Shown here: one piece after another, positions 12,250 through 25,000 of the stretch | Numbering within the stretch: the stretch's first letter is position 1 | Layout: every line of letters starts with the position of its first letter | NCBI GenBank assembly: GCA_032207245.1 | Contig: CM063503.1 | Coordinates: 61,595,340-61,659,339 of the forward strand | DNA: 64,000 bases | Source: Pardosa pseudoannulata | Lineage: Eukaryota > Arthropoda > Arachnida > Araneae > Lycosidae | Direction: 5' to 3' | Notes under the pieces: model-generated | Database searches by the model: none | Told to the model about the DNA's origin: nothing | What the model saw: the letters and a program-made list of their open reading frames with translations, nothing else | Translations under genes and position numbers: made by a program

Positions 12250-12436
12250 GTTTGGTTTGATTTGAAGTGCTATGGTCAACTTTTTTGCAACACGAGGGCT
12301 TATGAGACCGAGACCTACTGCTTAAAGCCGATTCCGAATGGCTACGAACTTCCATGCCACAGTGGATTCGAAACCACGAACACCGATACCGAAGCCCAGC
12401 ACTCTAACCATTCGGCCAGCGCTCCGAGGAGGAAAT
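12250..12436 (-). repeat. tRNA-derived SINE, nearly full length
   Basis: Read on the minus strand, the head has GGCCGAATGGTTAGAGTGCT (box-A-like) and GGTTTCGAATCCAC (box-B-like, matching GGTTCGAATCC). Then come the body and the family tail TGCAACACGAGGGC / TTTGGTTTG seen here in plus orientation. This copy links the tRNA-like head to the widespread tail fragments in the window. The overlapping 111-codon plus-strand frame is a shadow of the SINE. Confidence 0.75.
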
Positions 12437-12640
12437 TTGGAAACAAATTAAAAGAAAAATCAGTGAAAACAAACAATGCGGGAACAATAGGGCGAGGTTC
12501 CACTGTATATATTTTAACGAAGATTTTTTCTAAGAAATATAAATGATTATGCTTGATAACTTATTTTTACCATCACGTTACGATTAGACATTTATTTTAA
12601 ATGCTTAATGTGACAAAACTACTACTCTACATGGAGAATT
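12437..12640. other. Short spacer, nothing recognised
   Basis: AT-rich sequence between the SINE and the pyrimidine-rich block. Confidence 0.4.
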
Positions 12641-12910
12641 CGAATCGCTGGACTCCATTACAGGATGACCCCGACCTGAGCCTTTTCTCCCGCTCTCTCT
12701 TCTTCATTTCGCTAGCCAAAGCGATAAGGATGAAATGTAGAGTTCATTTTGCTCGCTCTCTCTCTTTCTCTCTCTAGTTCTCCCCTTCACTTCGCTAGCG
12801 AGAGAAGAAAAGAAGATATGCAAAATTCGCTTTGCAATCTTTCTCTATCCTTCCGTTGTATAGATAGGCTTTCTCCTGGGCGAAATTTGACAGAAAATTC
12901 AATATTTCTG
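12641..12910. other. CT-rich block with TCGCTAGCGA palindrome
   Basis: CTCTCTCTCTTTCTCTCTCT and neighbouring pyrimidine-rich segments alternate with CACTTCGCTAGCGAGAG and CATTTCGCTAGCC. A ~90-bp motif (CTCTCTC...TTC.TTCGCTAGC) appears about twice, suggesting a small tandem duplication. Function is unknown. Confidence 0.4.
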
Positions 12911-13700
12911 TTTCACTGAATTGGAATAAACAGCTTAAATCAAGAAGATAAAAGAGTGTTTTGATTCCCTCTGTCAATCATATTATTCTTCTGCCCTTGG
13001 CCAATCATACGTATTGCCTTCTGGAACTATTAAGTCCGAACTCTTTTAGAGAGCAAAATATACATATGTTTTTCTATTCTATATGAATTCCTAAAAATAT
13101 GTGAGTGAAGGTATGTTACTTTAATAAATTTTGCTTCTCAACAAAGCTTTGATACAATTTTCTTTCGTTTGACGAGCTGCCTTTAAATATTAAACTTATA
13201 CGCTTCATAATAAACCACAATAGTTTATAAAGATTTTAAACCAAGCCAGGCAAAGAGAAATAAATTGTTCACCTAATAGAGTTGTATCACATCTTATTTT
13301 TTGTGTGTTGGTATGCGTAAAATAGATTTATATATAAGCACATATTTTCTCCTAAACCAATGCGTTATGTCATTTATACGCTTTAGTAAATGATTATCTA
13401 AGGAGTCACAAATCTAAGTTAAAAAATTCATTACTCAACACAGTGTTATGCAAATATTTACTTTATTTTCATTTCTTTGAGAATTCTTAAATCGCCTAAG
13501 TAAATGTTTCCATTGGGGAGAATATGTGACAAGAGATTACTCAGAAAAAAAAGATTATAATGTTAAATTTCATGAGCATAAAACAAAACACTAAAAACAT
13601 TCGTTTAGCCTGTAATATTATATATCTACTCCTCAGAAACAAGCTCATTGTCTTTCAAAGACTTTCGCTGTGTAAATGATTGAGCAAACTTCATATTTTC
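12911..13700. other. AT-rich DNA, nothing recognised
   Basis: About 790 bp without a convincing open frame or repeat. Confidence 0.5.
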
Positions 13701-13709
13701 AATTGCATA

Positions 13710-13722
13710 TATATATTATATA

Positions 13723-13792
<70 letters not shown>
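13710..13792. repeat. (TA)n(TG)n compound microsatellite
   Basis: TA repeats interrupted by TATATTATATAATG are followed by about 19 TG repeats. Confidence 0.9.
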
Positions 13793-14180
13793 AGTAAGAC
13801 AGGTTCGCACTTCATTATCGTCGTGACGAACTGAGGGAGCAGCTAACATGAAGCTATGTGTTAAAGAATAAGTAACGTCTGGGTCAACATCTGCATGAAA
13901 ACCTCAGTCGAAATCTTTGGGAAAATCTGCTTCCGATAATGTGGTCCTTAGGTTAGTATAAAGCTTTAATTGGTTAAACCACTTCTCTGAGTTGTGAACT
14001 GTAGCCCCAGTGGTCAATTTAGGTTAGGGGTTAAAAAGGGGAAAGCAAAGGGACGCGGGTTTTTGCGCTTGACTTAAGATTTGAAAACCCCTAAAAATTT
14101 TATGGGACCGTAATGAAGGCCGTCTGTGGGGTATTACAGAAAATGCCTACATTAGTGTCCCGATCTAGTTTTCTTTTCCT
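13793..14180 (+). repeat. Dispersed repeat A, copy 1, between microsatellites
   Basis: This ~390-bp segment matches 26163-26640. Shared phrases are CATGAAG, GGGTCAACATCTG, CTTCTCTGAG, TGTAGCCCCAGTGGTCAATT and TAGGTTAGGGGTTAAAAAGG. It lies between (TA)n(TG)n on the left and (AC)n(TA)n on the right. The second copy is also between TA tracts. No coding capacity or clear inverted ends are seen, and its class is unknown. Confidence 0.65.
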
Positions 14181-14182
14181 TA

Positions 14183-14197
14183 CACACACACACACAC

Positions 14198-14253
<56 letters not shown>
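14183..14253. repeat. (AC)n(TA)n compound microsatellite
   Basis: About eight AC repeats are followed by TTTATA and about 26 TA repeats. Confidence 0.9.
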
Positions 14254-14258
<5 letters not shown>

Positions 14259-14860
14259 ATGAAGCGTTATTACAAGTCATGGAAGTGCTTCTTCAATAGC
14301 AATCTTACAAATATTAAACTTTTTACGTATTTGTCTTTTCATCTTATATAAACTTTAAAAAAAAAAAAATTCGTCTGCTCTGTTTCTCCGCAGTGCTTTC
14401 AACACGAACTCACGGTCCTCACTCTTTTAAACGGACGCTCTCTATTCCCTTATTTTTGGAGATTATTGGGCATCGGATTTTAACACAAGCAAATCATTAA
14501 AAACATCCTTTATTTCTTTAAAGACAATTAAAAACAACATAAAATAAAAACGAAACCAGACATAATGGCCTAGTTACATTAAATGATATAGTATGTATAA
14601 TGTATATTCGGGTATAACTACAGTTAAATCACACAATAAACGGCAGGTTAAGATCAACAGATGGTACTAGCATGGGTTTGTTTGTAGTCACCTCGAAGTG
14701 ATAAATCCGAGTACTTTTCAACGGGCTAAAGTATATGTGTATGTATTCTACGGGAATTATTTTTGTTTCCTCAGGATAGTGAAATTTTGAGTTAAATGTT
14801 ATAGAAATAACTTAGTAATAGTTTTAAATAAATATACATGGAAAAAATAGTTGGATTCTA
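14254..14860. other. Unannotated DNA
   Basis: Mostly AT-rich, with a slightly GC-raised patch near 14375-14460. I see no gene or repeat. Confidence 0.45.
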
Positions 14861-14864
14861 TTAA

Positions 14865-15492
14865 CCCTCCGAGTGGAACACACCGAGGAAAAAAAAGACT
14901 CCAAAAATACTCTAAAGGTTTATTGTGTCAGTGACCAAAGTGTTCTAAGATTTTTTACTTCACTCTTTGTCGACTATATTGGAATACGGGAAACCCACCC
15001 TCGTTATTGTCCTTTTACTTCCGGTTATAAATAGATATATAAATAGACATTATAGAATGTTAATTTTTAATACACATAAAGCTCGTCAATTCTCGAAGAT
15101 CATCCCATAAAAATAATGAATTCTAAAAGTACAAATAAAAATATTCTTTAAGAGAATAATTTATTTTTTTACGGAAATCATCCAAGCTATTTAAGTGGTT
15201 AGAGATACATCTGTTACCGCAAACGAAATACTACGAAATAGAGATTTACAAAGCCATGAAAAGCTATCAGCGTCTTTGTGCCTCAGGGGATAAGTGTGCA
15301 TCCCTAAATAAATGTCAGTCAAAGAGGGGTGCAGATCCTAAACAATCGACCTGATCCTCCTACCTCAAACACTGGAAAAATGTACATTACATCCATTTTC
15401 AGAACGTTTTTGGAGGTCGAAAATTGTACGTGACAACAGCTTTGAAGACATCATCGGTTTGGCGGAATTGTACGTGAGAACCGTTTAGAGGG
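14865..15492 (+). mobile_element. CCCTC-ended non-autonomous DNA element, copy 1 (TTAA site)
   Basis: A ~628-bp unit begins TTAA-CCCTCCGAGTGGAAC and ends GTTTAGAGGG-TTAA, so CCCTC and GAGGG form inverted ends next to TTAA on both sides. A near-complete copy lies inverted at 39528-40152. The two share CCACCCTCGTTATTGTCC, CGTTTGCGGTAACAGATG (in one orientation) and GACATCATCGGTTTGGCGG. Near the right end TTGTACGTGA occurs twice as a subterminal repeat. There is no transposase. The TTAA flanks fit a piggyBac-like MITE, but see the CTAG flanks of copy 2. Confidence 0.75.
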
Positions 15493-15599
15493 TTAATTGT
15501 GAACTGTTGTTTATTGCAATTTATGTTACTACCATAGAAGAAAAGGAAAGCACCGTCCGTGGAAGCTCCTACCTGTTCTCTACTGTACGGAAAAGACTG

Positions 15600-16910
15600 C
15601 TATAAAAGAATAACCAACTTGTGAACGTGTGATAGTTGGAACTTTCCATTTAGTACATATTCAAATTAATAAAAACCAAAATTAATACTAATCGATAGTC
15701 CTAAAGAAGCCCTTACAAATTCGAGCTGTCAGTCAAAAGGTGTTTATTAGATACTAACATACAGCCCATCACATGACGGGATCAGTAGAAATTTTTAATT
15801 TTCCAAAATTGGAAAGTACTTTATGAGGCAGGTAAAAAAAATGGTTTGTTTTTTGGCTGAGAATGATCTTGCAACAAAAAATAATCGATGACCCAATTTA
15901 AAATGATCACACATGTTCCTAATCTGTTATTGAACCCAAATAGAAAAGAAAATTATAAGGCGATTTCACGTAGTAGGGCAAATTCTCAAATTATGACAAT
16001 TCTGGCTTTTGTTTCAAACGGAAGGGCAGTTTATTGTTTGTCTATTGGCTGTTAAACACGTGAAAATGGGTAGGAAGGGCATTATAGTAGGTCGTGACGT
16101 TTCGACAAATTGCCTTATTTACGTAATATCTAAGTTCAATGATAAAACGTATGAAAATAAGGAATAATTTAAATAATTTAAAATAAGAAATGATTCAATG
16201 AAATGGTTAAAGGAATGACGTCATAATGCTAGAAAAATGTTATTTTTACCTATTTATTATGGGACAAATTGATGAATTTAATCGTCTGTTCTTAACCGGG
16301 GAAAATAGGAGTTGAAATAATGGCATTAAAAGCTCGAAAAGAGGGGAAGGGGTGGATTGCGAACGTTTTAAAGAAGGCAGTATTTTTCGCTGTGATAGGA
16401 AACCTATTTATACCAATTTATTTTAGAATCGGATCTATAGTTCAGGAGAAGATAAACATTACTCTCTTTGAATTTTGCTAACTATGAATGCCTTTATCCA
16501 TTCCAGGTCCAACCGCTTCATAAAATCGAGGACAGACGTACAGATAAATTAGGCTATTATTATATAGGGGATTTTTATTTTATAGATTATATCACTATCC
16601 TTAAAATTTCTAAATAAAATTGAAGAAAATTTTAACAAGTTTTGTCTTATTTAATAAAACATAGCTACAATTCTTAATTTCAATTTTTACAATAATATAC
16701 ATATACACAAATTAATGCAAATAGATAGTCCTAAAAAGCACTCACAAATTCAAGTTATCAGTCAAAAGGTGTTTATTAGATATTTTTATTTTATACATTC
16801 TATCACTCTCCTTAAAATTTCTAAATAGAAGAAAATTTTAACACTTTTGTCTTATTTAATAAAACATGGCTACATTTTTTAATTTTAATTTTTAAAAAAA
16901 TACCCATGTA
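15600..16910. repeat. ~212-bp tandem repeat split by a Helitron
   Basis: The phrases ATAGTCCTAAA.AAGC.C and GTCAAAAGGTGTTTATTAGA occur at about 15695-15750 and again at 16725-16780. ATTTTATA.ATT.TATCACT and CTTATTTAATAAAACAT follow in both. Removing the 818-bp Helitron leaves a unit of about 212 bp. The second unit is uninterrupted at the matching position (16782|16783). Confidence 0.75.
15754..16571 (-). mobile_element. Non-autonomous Helitron, copy 1
   Basis: On the minus strand the ~818-bp unit starts TCCCCTATATAATAATAGCC, a Helitron-type 5' end. It ends with an imperfect hairpin CGTCATGTGATG followed by GGCTGTATGTTAG, a decayed form of the CTAG end seen in the copies at 22042 and 50871. 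The flanking bases are A and T, as Helitrons require. The empty site in the next satellite unit confirms clean insertion between A and T. No Rep/helicase is encoded. Confidence 0.85.
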
Positions 16911-16933
16911 CACACATACACAAATATATATAT

Positions 16934-17545
<612 letters not shown>

Positions 17546-17779
17546 TCAAATTATCAAAGTGCTAATCTTTACTTTAGAACCTAAGCCTCTCTACTGGTAT
17601 GTACATGAAGCAAACTTTTAATGTGCAGATTTTTATCACCCTATGTTAACTTACAGGTTTTTATCACCCAAAGTGCTTTTATAATGAGTTATTAAATATT
17701 CATGAGTCTGCAAGAAAAGATTAAGCTGCGTTTCTGCTCTCAAACTACTAAATTATTAATTTTACATTTTTAAACCTGA

Positions 17780-18075
<296 letters not shown>

Positions 18076-18206
18076 ATCAAATTATCAAAGTGCTAATCTT
18101 TACTTTAGAACCTAAGCCTCTCTACTGGAAATACATGAAGCAAGCTCTTAATGTGCAGATTTTTATCACCCTATGTTAACTTACAGGTGTTTATCACCCC
18201 AAGTGC

Positions 18207-18884
18207 AGAAAATGGTGCATCACATGGTAACAATGGTGCATAATGGTGCAGTTTACAGTTTAAAATTGTAAAGATCAAATAAATACTATGTAAAAGAATA
18301 TAATGTATAAATATATGGTGTACGAGTATATCAATCACCATATAACTATTACTGGGAGAGAAAAATCCAGTATTCATTTCAATTTTAATGATTTTAGAAA
18401 GTAAATTCTATTAAATTAGGTTGTTTTGGCTGCTTTCTTAATAATCTAATTCATCTACTTAGAGACAAAAAAACTTAACTTTGGAATTGCATCTGGGTAT
18501 AAAATACTCACACTATGAAACTTAGAGAAAAAAAACGATTGTAACAAGTAGAGAAAACTTGCATGGTATCCATTAAAAATCGTCTACATTTCAGCGCAGC
18601 CGCAGTTTCATAAAAATCTGTTGGCGTCGTATAAAGGCAGAAAGAATGAGACTGTCGCCTCAGGTGCAAGAAGATAAAGAAGTGCCAACCAGCTTCTACC
18701 CTTTATCTACAAGATACATGATATGATATATGCCATCAATCTTCATTAGTTTTGTTTGAAATTTTATCGGAAGATCTTCGTTAACTAACTTTGCCCGAAA
18801 ACAAAAAGAATGAAATATGCTTTAAAATAGTAGTCGCCGAACGTCTGAGCAACCGCGCCATTTTTAAATCCTACTGGGAACTAA
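18207..18884. other. AT-rich DNA, nothing recognised
   Basis: Starts with a small ATGGTGCA.. direct repeat cluster (GGTGCATCACATGG, AATGGTGCATAATGGTGCAG). Otherwise no open frame or RNA gene is convincing. Confidence 0.45.
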
Positions 18885-21735
18885 CTTACCCTTCCTCCCC
18901 CCAAAATAAAGGTCAATATATGAACTTTTTTTAAATCTTATACTTATTTATTAAATATAAGATTACATTTGTAGCAAATATGTAGTCCATTTGAATTAAT
19001 CTATTTTATAAGAAAAAGAAATTTATTTGAATTCTACACAAGAAAAAACTAAAATGATGTTACTAATAAATTAGATATGTAAAAACAAATAATTTATTGG
19101 ATTTATTAACTTTAATCTTAATAAAATTAAACTTACTAAAACTTACAAAATTAAATTTGTAAGAATAGATTTTTCATTGAGCTTATTAACTTTAATCCTA
19201 CTGTACACTACCCCCCCCCTGAAAAAAAGAAACAAAAATATGAACTTTCATTAAATCTTATATTTATTAATTGCCTATATACATACAAATCTAGTAAATA
19301 GGATATCAATTTAAATAAAAATTTTTATAAGAAAAATAAATTAATTTGAATTCTAAACAAAAAATACTAAAATGATGTTAGTAATAAATTAAATATGTAA
19401 GAACAAATTTTTTATTGGATTTATTAACTTTAATCATATTATGAACTAATTAACCCCCACCCCCAAAAGAAAATTTTTTTTAATCTTAAATTTTTTAATT
19501 CCATGTAATCATACATTTCTAATAAATATGAAATCCATTCGAATAAAACTATTTATAAAAAAAAAGAAATTTATTTGAATTCTACAAAAAAAAAACTAAA
19601 GTGGTGTTATTAAGAAATTAGATTTGTAATAATAGATTTTTCATTGAGCTTATTAACTTAAATTCTACTGTGAATTAGCCCCCTCTCCCTCCAAAAAAAA
19701 AGACAAAAATATGACCTTTTTTTATCTTATATTCATTAATTTCCTGTAAACATACAGTTCTAGTAAATAGGAAATCCATTTAAATAAATCTGTTTGTAAG
19801 AAAAAAAAATTTGAATTCTACACAAAAAAACTAAAATGATGTTAGTAATAAATTAAATATGTAAGAACAAATATTTATTGGATTTATTAACTTAATCTTA
19901 CTGTGAACTAACTAACCCCCACCCCCAAAAAATATTTTTTTATCTTATATTTATGAATTACATGTAATCATACATTTCTAGTAAATATGAAATCCATTCC
20001 ATTAAAACTATTTATAAGAAAAGAAATTTATTTGAATTCTACATAAAGAAAACTAAAGTGGTGTTAATAATAAATTAAATTTGTAAGAATAGATTTTTCA
20101 TTGAGCTTATTAACTTTAATCCTACTGTAAAATACCCCCCTGAAAAAAAGAAACAAAAATATGAACTTTTATTAAATCTTATATTTATTAATTTTCTATA
20201 TACATACAATTCTAGTAAATAGGATATCAATTTAAATAAAACTTTTTATAAGAAAAATAAATTAATTTGAATTCTACACAAAAAAAACTAAAATGATGTT
20301 AGTAATAAATTAAATATGTAAGAACAAATTTTTTATTGGATTTATTAACTTTAATCATACTATGAACTAATTAACCCTCATCCCTCAAGATATTTTTTAA
20401 TCTTATATTTATGAATTACATGTAATCATACATTTCTAGTTAGTAGGAAATCCATTCGAATAAAACTATTCATAAGAAAAAGAAATTTATTTGAATTCTA
20501 CATAAAAAACACTAAAGTAGATTTGTTAATAAATTAAATTTCTAAGAATAGATTTTTCATTGAGCTTATTAAATTCAATACTACTGTGAAATAACTCACT
20601 CCTCTCCAAAAAAAGACAAAAATATGAACTTTTTTTAAAATCTTATATTTATTAATTACCTATAAGCATACAATTCTGGTAAATATGAAATCGATTTAAA
20701 TTAAAACTGCTTATAAGAAAAAGAAAATTATTTGAATTTCCCATAAGAAAACACCAAAATGATGTTACTAATAAATTAGATATGTAAGAACAAATATTTT
20801 ATTGGATTTATTAACTTTAATCTTACTGTGAACTAATTAACTTACATCCCCCAAAATATTTTTTAAAAGAAGAAGAAATTTATTTGAATTATCTTATAGT
20901 TATTAAGAAAGAGAAATTTATTTGAATTCTACATAAAAACAACTAAAGTGATGTTGTCAATAAATTAAATTTGTAAGAATAGATTTTTCATTGAGCTTAT
21001 TAACTTTAATCCTACTGTAAACTAACCCCCCATTAAAAAATCAACTTTTTTTAAATGTTATATTTATTAATTACCTATAAACATACAATTCTAGTAAATA
21101 GGAAATCCATTTGAATTAAACTGCTTATAAGAAAAAGGAATTTATTTGAATTTCACATAAGAAATCACCAAAATGATGTTAGTAAAATATTAGATGTGTA
21201 AGAACAAATTTTTCAATGGATTTAATAATTTTTATCCATTTGTGAACTAACTAACCTCTTCCCCCCAGAAAATATCAAATTTAATGTTATATTTATTAAT
21301 TAACTATAACAATACATTTCTAGTAAATATGAAATCCGTCTGAATAAAACTTTTTATAAGAAAAAAAATCTGTTTGAATTTGCATAAGAAAAAATTAAAA
21401 TGATGTTAGTAATAGATTAAATATATAAGAAAAAATTTTACACTGGTCGTATTAACTTTAATCATATGGAGAACTAACTTATCCCCCCCCCAAAAAAAAA
21501 GACAAAATTTGAACTTTTTTTAATATTTATTTATTACCAATAAGCATACAATTCTAATAAATAAGTAATCCATTAGAATAAAACTGTTTATAAGAAAAAA
21601 ATCTGTTTGAATTTACATAAGGAAAAGCTAAAATGATGTTAGTAATAAATTAGATGGATAAAAAAATTTTTTCATTGGACATATTAACTTTAATCCTGTA
21701 GGGAACTAACTAATCCCCTCCCCACTCCAAAAAAA
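18885..21735. repeat. ~235-bp satellite array, about 13 units in alternating types
   Basis: Each unit has a C-run (CCCCC to CCCCCCCCC), an A-rich stretch, CTTATATTTATTAATT, a CATACAATTCTAGTAAATA-like block, GAAATTTATTTGAATTCTAC and AAAATGATGTTA. C-runs lie near 18895, 19210, 19455, 19680, 19915, 20135, 20375, 20600, 20845, 21027, 21258, 21482 and 21715. Through most of the array the units alternate between ATAGATTTTTCATTGAGC and ACAAATTTTTTATTGGATTT versions. The real higher-order unit is therefore a ~460-bp dimer. Confidence 0.9.
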
Positions 21736-22040
21736 GAGTGGTCTAAAGAAAGGAATCCGGAATTGGAGATATTTTCTTTAAACATATCCCTGTTCAATTT
21801 CCTTAAAGTATTTGCTATGGATTACTGTACATTTGGTCTTTTAAATTAAGCTCTTTATAATCGGCATTCTAATTCGTTGTAACTCTTGGAAGACTGTAAA
21901 GTAGAAGTGAAACAAAATCGATCTTGGTGTTTTAAAATAGTCTCCTTTACCTTAAAAATCAAGTTGTAATACGATATTCACCAAAAGGGATATCGGATTG
22001 AGCATAACAGAAAATAAAATTCTTATATTTACTTACTTAT
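21736..22040. other. Spacer between satellite and Helitron array
   Basis: Unique-looking sequence with no gene. Confidence 0.45.
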
Positions 22041-22041
22041 A

Positions 22042-25000
22042 CTAGCATATAGCCTGTCATATGACGGGATCAGTAAAATTTTTAATTTTCTAGAATTGTA
22101 AAGTACCCTATAAGGCAGATAAAAAAATGGTTTGTTTTTTGGATGAGAATTATCTGGTACAAGCTCAATAATTTGTGTATCTTCTCCCGATACTGTGATT
22201 GCAGTTTAGAATCACGTTGAATTCATTTAAAAAGGTAATTCAAAGTTTTCTTAACAACTAGAGACAAGAATTTTCATGAAGTAGGGAAAGATAGTAGTAG
22301 AGCAGAAATGCGCAATTTTCAGAAAAAAACATTTAGTGTGTTATTTTTGTTCGAACATTATTTAATTATTATTTTATTATTTTGTATACTGGATTACTAA
22401 AAAAATTCCTACACTACTACTAAAAAAATGTGACTGTTTTTACATTTTGCCGTCACATAAATTTAGTCTCTCTTTAGTTGGGTAGTATTAGTCTTTCAGT
22501 TTGCTTTTATACCTCAGATTTTAACAGTTACTAGTGAAACGTGAACGGTATTCGATTCTCTGGTATTTTAGATTTACATTGTCTTTCTATTAAATGATTT
22601 ACGATAATTTTTGTTTTTCATTTGCACGCAAATCGCAGCGGAGAAATTTGCAAGTTACACTGCACTGAACTAACATGAAATCTAAGAAGAAGCGAAAGAG
22701 ACAAGAGAGTTTGAAACTTGATTGTTGTCACAAATACCACTCCCATTTATCTAATACTAGCATATAGCTCGTCATATGACGGGATCAGTAAAATTTTTAA
22801 TTTTCTAGAATTGTAAAGTACCCTATAAGGCAGATAAAAAAATGGTTTGTTTTTTGGCTGAGAATTATCTGGTACAAGCTCAATAATTTGTTTATCTTCA
22901 TACTCCTCTAAAGTCTCCCGATACTGTAAATGCAGTTTAGAATCACGTTGAATTCATTTAAAAAGGTAATTCAAAGTTTTCTTAATAACTAGAGACAAGA
23001 ATTTTCATGAAGTAGGGAAAGATAGTAGTAGAGCAGAAATGCGCAATTTTCAGAAAAAAACATTTAGTGTGTTATTTTTGTTCTAACATTATTTAATTAT
23101 TATTTTATTATTTTGTATACTGGATTACTAAAAAAATTCCTACACTACTACTAAATATAATCTGACTGTTTTTACATTTTGCCATCACATAAATTTAGAC
23201 TCTCTTTAGTTGGGTAGTATTAGTCTTTCAGTTTGCTTTTATACCTCAGATTTTAACAGTTACTAGTGAAACGTGAACGGTATTCGATTCTCTGGTATTT
23301 TAGATTTACATTGTCTTTCTATTAAATGATTTACGATAATTTTTGTTTTTCATTTGCACGCAAATCGCAGCGGAGAAATTTGCAAGTTTCACTGCACTGA
23401 ACTAACATGAAATCTAAGAAGAAGCAAAAGAGACAAGAGAGTTTGAAACTTGATTGTTGTCACAAATTACCACTCCCATTTATCTAATACTAGCATATAG
23501 CTCGTCATATGACGGGATCAGTAAAATTTTTAATTTTCTAGAATTGTAAAGTACCCTATAAGGCAGATAAAAAAAATGGTTTGTTTTTTGGCTGAGAATT
23601 ATCTGGTACAAGCTCAATAATTTGTTTATCTTCATACTCCTCTAAAGTCTCCCGATACTGTAAATGCAGTTTAGAATCACGTTGAATTCATTTAAAAAGG
23701 TAATTCAAAGTTTTCTTAACAACTAGAGACAAGAATTTTCATGAAGTAGGGAAAGATAGTAGTAGAGCAGAAATGCGCAATTTTCAGAAAAAAACATTTA
23801 GTGTGTTATTTTTGTTCGAACATTATTTAATTATTATTTTATTATTTTGTATACTGGATTACTAAAAAAATTCCTACACTACTACTAAATATAATCTGAC
23901 TGTTTTTACATTTTGCCATCACATAAATTTAGACTCTCTTTAGTTGGGTAGTATTAGTCTTTCAGTTTGCTTTTATACCTCAGATTTTAACAGTTACTAG
24001 TGAAACGTGAACGGTATTCGATTCTCTGGTATTTTAGATTTACATTGTCTTTCTATTAAATGATTTACGATAATTTTTGTTTTTCATTTGCACGCAAATC
24101 GCAGCGGAGAAATTTGCAAGTTACACTGCACTGAACTAACATGAAATCTAAGAAGAAGCGAAAGAGACAAGAGAGTTTGAAACTTGATTGTTGTCACAAA
24201 TACCACTCCCATTTATCTAATACTAGCATATAGCTCGTCATATGACGGGATCAGTAAAATTTTTAATTTTCTAGAATTGTAAAGTACCCTATAAGGCAGA
24301 TAAAAAAAATGGTTTGTTTTTTGGCTGAGAATTATCTGGTACAAGCTCAATAATTTGTTTATCTTCATACTCCTCTAAAGTCTCCCGATACTGTAAATGC
24401 AGTTTAGAATCACGTTGAATTCATTTAAAAAGGTAATTCAAAGTTTTCTTAATAACTAGAGACAAGAATTTTCATGAAGTAGGGAAAGATAGTAGTAGAG
24501 CAGAAATGCGCAATTTTCAGAAAAAAACATTTAGTGTGTTATTTTTGTTCTAACATTATTTAATTATTATTTTATTATTTTGTATACTGGATTACTAAAA
24601 AAATTCCTACACTACTACTAAAAATAATCTGACTGTTTTTACATTTTGCCATCACATAAATTTAGACTCTCTTTAGTTGGGTAGTATTAGTCTTTCAGTT
24701 TGCTTTTATACCTCAGATTTTAACAATTACTAGTGAAACGTGAACGGTATTCGATTTTCTGGTATTTTAGATTTACATTGTCTTTCTATTAAATGATTTA
24801 CGATAATTTTTGTTTTTCATTTGCACGCAAATCGCAGAGGAGAAATTTGCAAGTTACACTGCACTGAACTAACATGAAATCTAAGAAGAAGCGAAAGAGA
24901 CAAGAGAGTTTGAAACTGAATTGTTGTCACAATTACCACTCCCATTTATCTAGTACTAGCATATAGCTCGTCATATGACGGGATCAGTAAAATTTTTAAT

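Noticed and set aside
12211..12546. 111-codon plus-strand frame
   Set aside because: It overlaps the minus-strand tRNA-derived SINE and contains its box sequences in reverse.
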